In this document: one piece after another, positions 14,543 through 15,871 of the stretch | Layout of the letters: each line of letters opens with the position of its first letter | Numbering within the stretch: position 1 is the first letter of the stretch | Assembly: GCA_017553815.1 (NCBI GenBank) | Contig: JAFZJT010000241.1 | Span: 1-15,871 of the forward strand | Length of the DNA: 15,871 nucleotides | Origin: Clostridia bacterium | Lineage (GTDB): Bacteria; Bacillota_A; Clostridia; Christensenellales; CAG-138 | Reading direction: 5' to 3' | Notes under the pieces: model-generated | Told to the model about the DNA's origin: nothing | The model's input: the letters and a program-made list of their open reading frames with translations, nothing else | Database searches by the model: none | Made by a program: the position numbers and the translations under genes

Positions 14543-14740
14543 CTGTTTGGGACCACAGACACTTTGCTCTTGTAACCTCGTTCCAAATAAACCGTCGGGC
14601 GGTATCTAACTGATCAACAATACTGCAAAGGGCTGTGGTCGGAGCCTTTCTTAAACCGTCGAGCGGTAGGAGACAAAAACCGATCCACAGCATCCCAAAC
14701 AGTGTAGCACATGTCCTTGGAGAGGGACAATAAAAACTAC
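14543..14740 (-). ncRNA. Candidate IS110 bridge (guide) RNA
   Basis: On the minus strand, in order: a 5' stem-loop TGTCC/GGACA (14725-14729 with 14712-14716), then a long-range closing stem CTGTTTGGGA/TCCCAAACAG (14693-14702 with 14543-14552). Domain 1 (14632-14691) has the stem GCTGTGG-CGG/CCG-CCACAGC and the cap ACCG-CTCGA-CGGT (14655-14667). Domain 2 (14562-14630) has the stem CTTTGC/GCAAAG and the cap ACCG-CCCGA-CGGT (14591-14603). In IS621 such domains are the target- and donor-binding loops. Domain 2 carries AGTTAG (14606-14611), equal to the right-end sequence at 13097-13102, and ACGAG (14577-14581), complementary to CTCGT at the left end (14752-14756). Domain 1 carries GAAAGG (14645-14650), complementary to the rebuilt target. 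The RNA ends are estimates. Confidence 0.82.
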
Positions 14741-14746
14741 TACATC

Positions 14747-14752
14747 ATTATA
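14747..14752 (-). promoter_or_regulatory. -10 hexamer (TATAAT) at the element's left end
   Basis: A perfect TATAAT on the minus strand lies two bases inside the CT core and about seven bases before the predicted 5' end of the guide RNA. In this insertion the flanking DNA offers no acceptable -35 at 16-18 bases (TATACT at 17), so activity should be low until the ends are joined. Confidence 0.65.
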
Positions 14753-14754
14753 CG

Positions 14755-14766
14755 AGGATATTGACA
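14755..14766. other. Right half of split palindromic insertion site
   Basis: GATATTGACA (14757-14766) follows the AG core (14755-14756) and is the exact inverse of 13081-13090. Its last six bases are the -35 of the promoter for the XRE-family regulator. Confidence 0.7.
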
Positions 14767-14789
14767 GCAAGTATACTTATTGACATAAT
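14761..14789 (+). promoter_or_regulatory. Promoter for the XRE-family regulator
   Basis: TTGACA (14761-14766) and CATAAT (14784-14789, 5 of 6) are 17 bases apart, ending 34 bases before the ATG. The -35 begins 5 bases from the IS110 boundary, so the insertion left this promoter intact. Confidence 0.7.
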
Positions 14790-14823
14790 GACGTTAAAGT
14801 AACCGGTTATTAAGGAGGATGCT

Positions 14824-15609
14824 ATGCCACCAAGAACAATTAAGGGGAGCAAAGAACTCGGCGATATGATTAAGAGCCGCCGCAACGAATTGAAGTTAAC
14901 GATAGAGGAAGCAGCAGTCGGCGCCAGTGTCGGCGCAAAAACCTGGAGCAGGTATGAATCAGGTGAATCAATACGCCGAGATAAATACAAAGGCATCTGC
15001 AAAGTATTGAATTGGGTTCGTTTTCCTTTGCAGGATAACGACAGAAGTCTATCTTCGATTATTGAGGAATACAAGGCTAAAAAAGAATGGTCAACTTTTT
15101 TAGAAGAAGAATTTGGAGTTGAGGCGGCTCTGTCTTTTACAGCTGGGAGTGAAATACTCCTGGATATGATTAATGAAGATTTGTCAGGCTTGGCATCTAT
15201 GCCACCTCATTCTCATGTTGGTCAGCTATGCGCATCAGCATTAGCAGTTTTGTTACCCGAGCAATTCTTGACACTGTATGACTATGATTTCTTATTCAGA
15301 ATGAAATGCACACTGAGCCAGCTTAGATCATGTGCCTTCAAAAGCAACGGGCTGATAGCGCATAGCGTAATAGAAGAACTCTTGATCTATCTTTGCAACG
15401 AGGAGGGAAAAGACTATATTGAGAATTGTATTGAATCCGACGAGCAGGGAAGCCTGCTGGATTCAGAGGGACAGGATGAATGGCCTTTCGAGCTGTTTGA
15501 TGATTGTGATCTAATAACATTATTATATTCAGATCTCTATTATCTAACAGAGGATGTTTCTTATCATTTCATTCATTGGTTTGAGAACCAGTTTTACGTA
15601 GAATCATAA
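14824..15609 (+). CDS. XRE-family helix-turn-helix regulator with an unknown C-terminal domain
   Basis: The 261-residue protein has an N-terminal XRE/HTH_3 DNA-binding domain at about 10-65 (LGDMIKSRRNELKLTIEEAA, then a GASVGAKTWSRYESGES recognition helix region). A 190-residue acidic, helix-rich C-terminal part (rich in Leu, Glu, Asp, Tyr) follows, which I do not recognise. It has no peptidase or sugar-binding motif I can see. AAGGAGG (14812-14818) is five bases before ATG. Base use is visibly more AT-rich than in the genes to the left, which suggests separate or recent acquisition. It is divergent from the esterase gene with the IS110 element between them. Autoregulation through the palindrome between the promoters is possible but unproven. 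No toxin partner is visible in the window. Confidence 0.85.
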   Translation: MPPRTIKGSKELGDMIKSRRNELKLTIEEAAVGASVGAKTWSRYESGESIRRDKYKGICKVLNWVRFPLQDNDRSLSSIIEEYKAKKEWSTFLEEEFGVEAALSFTAGSEILLDMINEDLSGLASMPPHSHVGQLCASALAVLLPEQFLTLYDYDFLFRMKCTLSQLRSCAFKSNGLIAHSVIEELLIYLCNEEGKDYIENCIESDEQGSLLDSEGQDEWPFELFDDCDLITLLYSDLYYLTEDVSYHFIHWFENQFYVES

Positions 15610-15732
15610 TAAATCGATCAAGGTTTTTGCCCGCAATACGATCGCTTAGCGACCTTTGATGATAAATGGTCAGCAATGCACGATCCCGAAAAAATGATGA
15701 GTGCATATGATGTGAAAAGAGCAAACATACAA
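15610..15732. other. Intergenic stretch without recognised content
   Basis: Bases after the regulator stop hold no convincing gene, promoter or RNA. A minor TCGC-TTA-GCGA hairpin sits at about 15651-15661. Short reading frames here lack ribosome sites. Confidence 0.5.
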
Positions 15733-15785
15733 AAAGGGGCTGTTGCACAAGCAAGCAAAATGCATGCAACAGTCCCTTTCTTTTT
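15733..15785. terminator. Strong hairpin, terminator or end of an insertion sequence
   Basis: Bases 15733-15747 pair fully with 15765-15779 (15 pairs, one G-T), followed by CTTTTT on the plus strand; on the minus strand five Ts follow. GGGGCTGTTGCA within the left arm resembles terminal repeats of several transposon families (compare the CTGTTGCA core of IS26-like ends). With a leftward reading frame ending 20 bases to the right, it may be the terminus of an element lying mostly outside the window. Confidence 0.6.
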
Positions 15786-15798
15786 GCTGTTTTTGGGT

Positions 15799-15870
15799 TT
15801 ACATGCGAAACACATCTTGCAATGTGCGGAAATCAGGGGTGTTTTTTGTGTTTGACCTGTTTTTGGGTAC
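15799..15870 (-). CDS. C-terminal fragment of a leftward gene, possibly a transposase
   Basis: A minus-strand frame enters from the right edge and ends at TAA (15799-15801) after 23 visible codons, reading VPKNRSNTKNTPDFRTLQDVFRM. The basic, asparagine-rich tail next to a CTGTTGCA-type hairpin fits the end of an insertion-sequence transposase, but 23 residues cannot prove it. A 12-base direct repeat (CTGTTTTTGGGT at 15787-15798 and 15857-15868) brackets the end of the frame. Confidence 0.3.
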   Translation of the reverse strand, partial: VPKNRSNTKNTPDFRTLQDVFRM

Positions 15871-15871
15871 A

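Larger units (their letters stand above)
13094..14756 (-). mobile_element. IS110-family insertion sequence, about 1.66 kb, apparently intact
   Basis: The element codes leftward. Its left end (upstream of the transposase) is at 14756 and its right end at 13094 in window coordinates. The boundaries are inferred from four agreeing signs. The same CT dinucleotide lies at both ends (minus strand, 14756-14755 and 13095-13094). The joined ends would give a -35/-10 pair with a 17-base spacer. Guide-like segments of the upstream RNA match the sequences next to each end. Removal restores a perfect palindrome. As is usual for IS110, there are no long terminal inverted repeats. The transposase reading frame is full length with all catalytic residues. 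Boundaries are uncertain by about two bases because the core is shared. Confidence 0.85.

Noticed and set aside
14514..14693. 60-residue N-terminal extension of the IS110 transposase frame
   Set aside because: It would translate the guide-RNA stems, has no ribosome site, and the family begins at the VGID segment, where GGAGGT precedes ATG 14513.
14824..15609. Toxin-antitoxin module
   Set aside because: The HTH protein is longer than typical antitoxins and no toxin-like partner is encoded beside it in this window.
1..15871. CRISPR arrays, tRNA and rRNA genes
   Set aside because: No regularly spaced repeats, cloverleaf-like segments or rRNA sequence were recognised on either strand by eye.

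Overview
The window looks like chromosomal DNA of a GC-rich member of the Clostridia (Bacillota). The grounds are strong AGGAGG-type ribosome binding sites, some TTG and GTG starts, TTGACA/TATAAT promoters with 17-base spacers, and Clostridia-like PurA, KtrAB and DUF436 proteins. The genus cannot be named from this sequence. Composition was judged by eye; the DNA right of about 14750 is clearly more AT-rich.

Layout. Bases 1-2893 read rightward: the C-terminal half of adenylosuccinate synthetase (purA), a terminator, adenylosuccinate lyase (purB), and a predicted lipoprotein. These two enzymes make AMP from IMP. A bidirectional terminator at 2909-2943 separates this block from a long series of leftward genes. 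Read in their own direction from right to left, those genes are: an SGNH-type esterase (13002-11629), a DUF436/YwlG-type protein, the potassium channel and gating subunits KtrB and KtrA, nicotinate phosphoribosyltransferase (pncB), an alpha-oxoamine synthase close to serine palmitoyltransferase, a short-chain dehydrogenase, a small DUF4177-like protein, and a three-gene overlapping cluster of an ECF sigma factor with two membrane proteins. A small dispersed repeat (hairpin plus a conserved 25-base box) occurs twice in this series, at 6053-6096 and 10870-10910.

Bases 13094-14756 are an IS110-family insertion sequence coding leftward. The 230 bases before its DEDD/serine transposase hold a compact, heavily paired RNA with the layout of a bridge (guide) RNA. 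It has a 5' stem-loop followed by two internal-loop domains, each capped by an ACCG-N5-CGGT hairpin. Short stretches in the loops match the two element ends and the reconstructed target, which fixes a CT core and the element boundaries. Joining the ends would create a TTGACT-17-TATAAT promoter that the integrated copy lacks. Removing the element rebuilds a perfect palindrome (two 10-base arms around 5 bases). That palindrome sits between divergent promoters, one for the esterase and one for the XRE-family regulator at 14824-15609. This is the most interesting region of the window.

Beyond the regulator come about 120 bases with nothing recognisable, a strong hairpin that may be the end of another insertion sequence, and 23 C-terminal codons of a leftward reading frame cut by the window edge.
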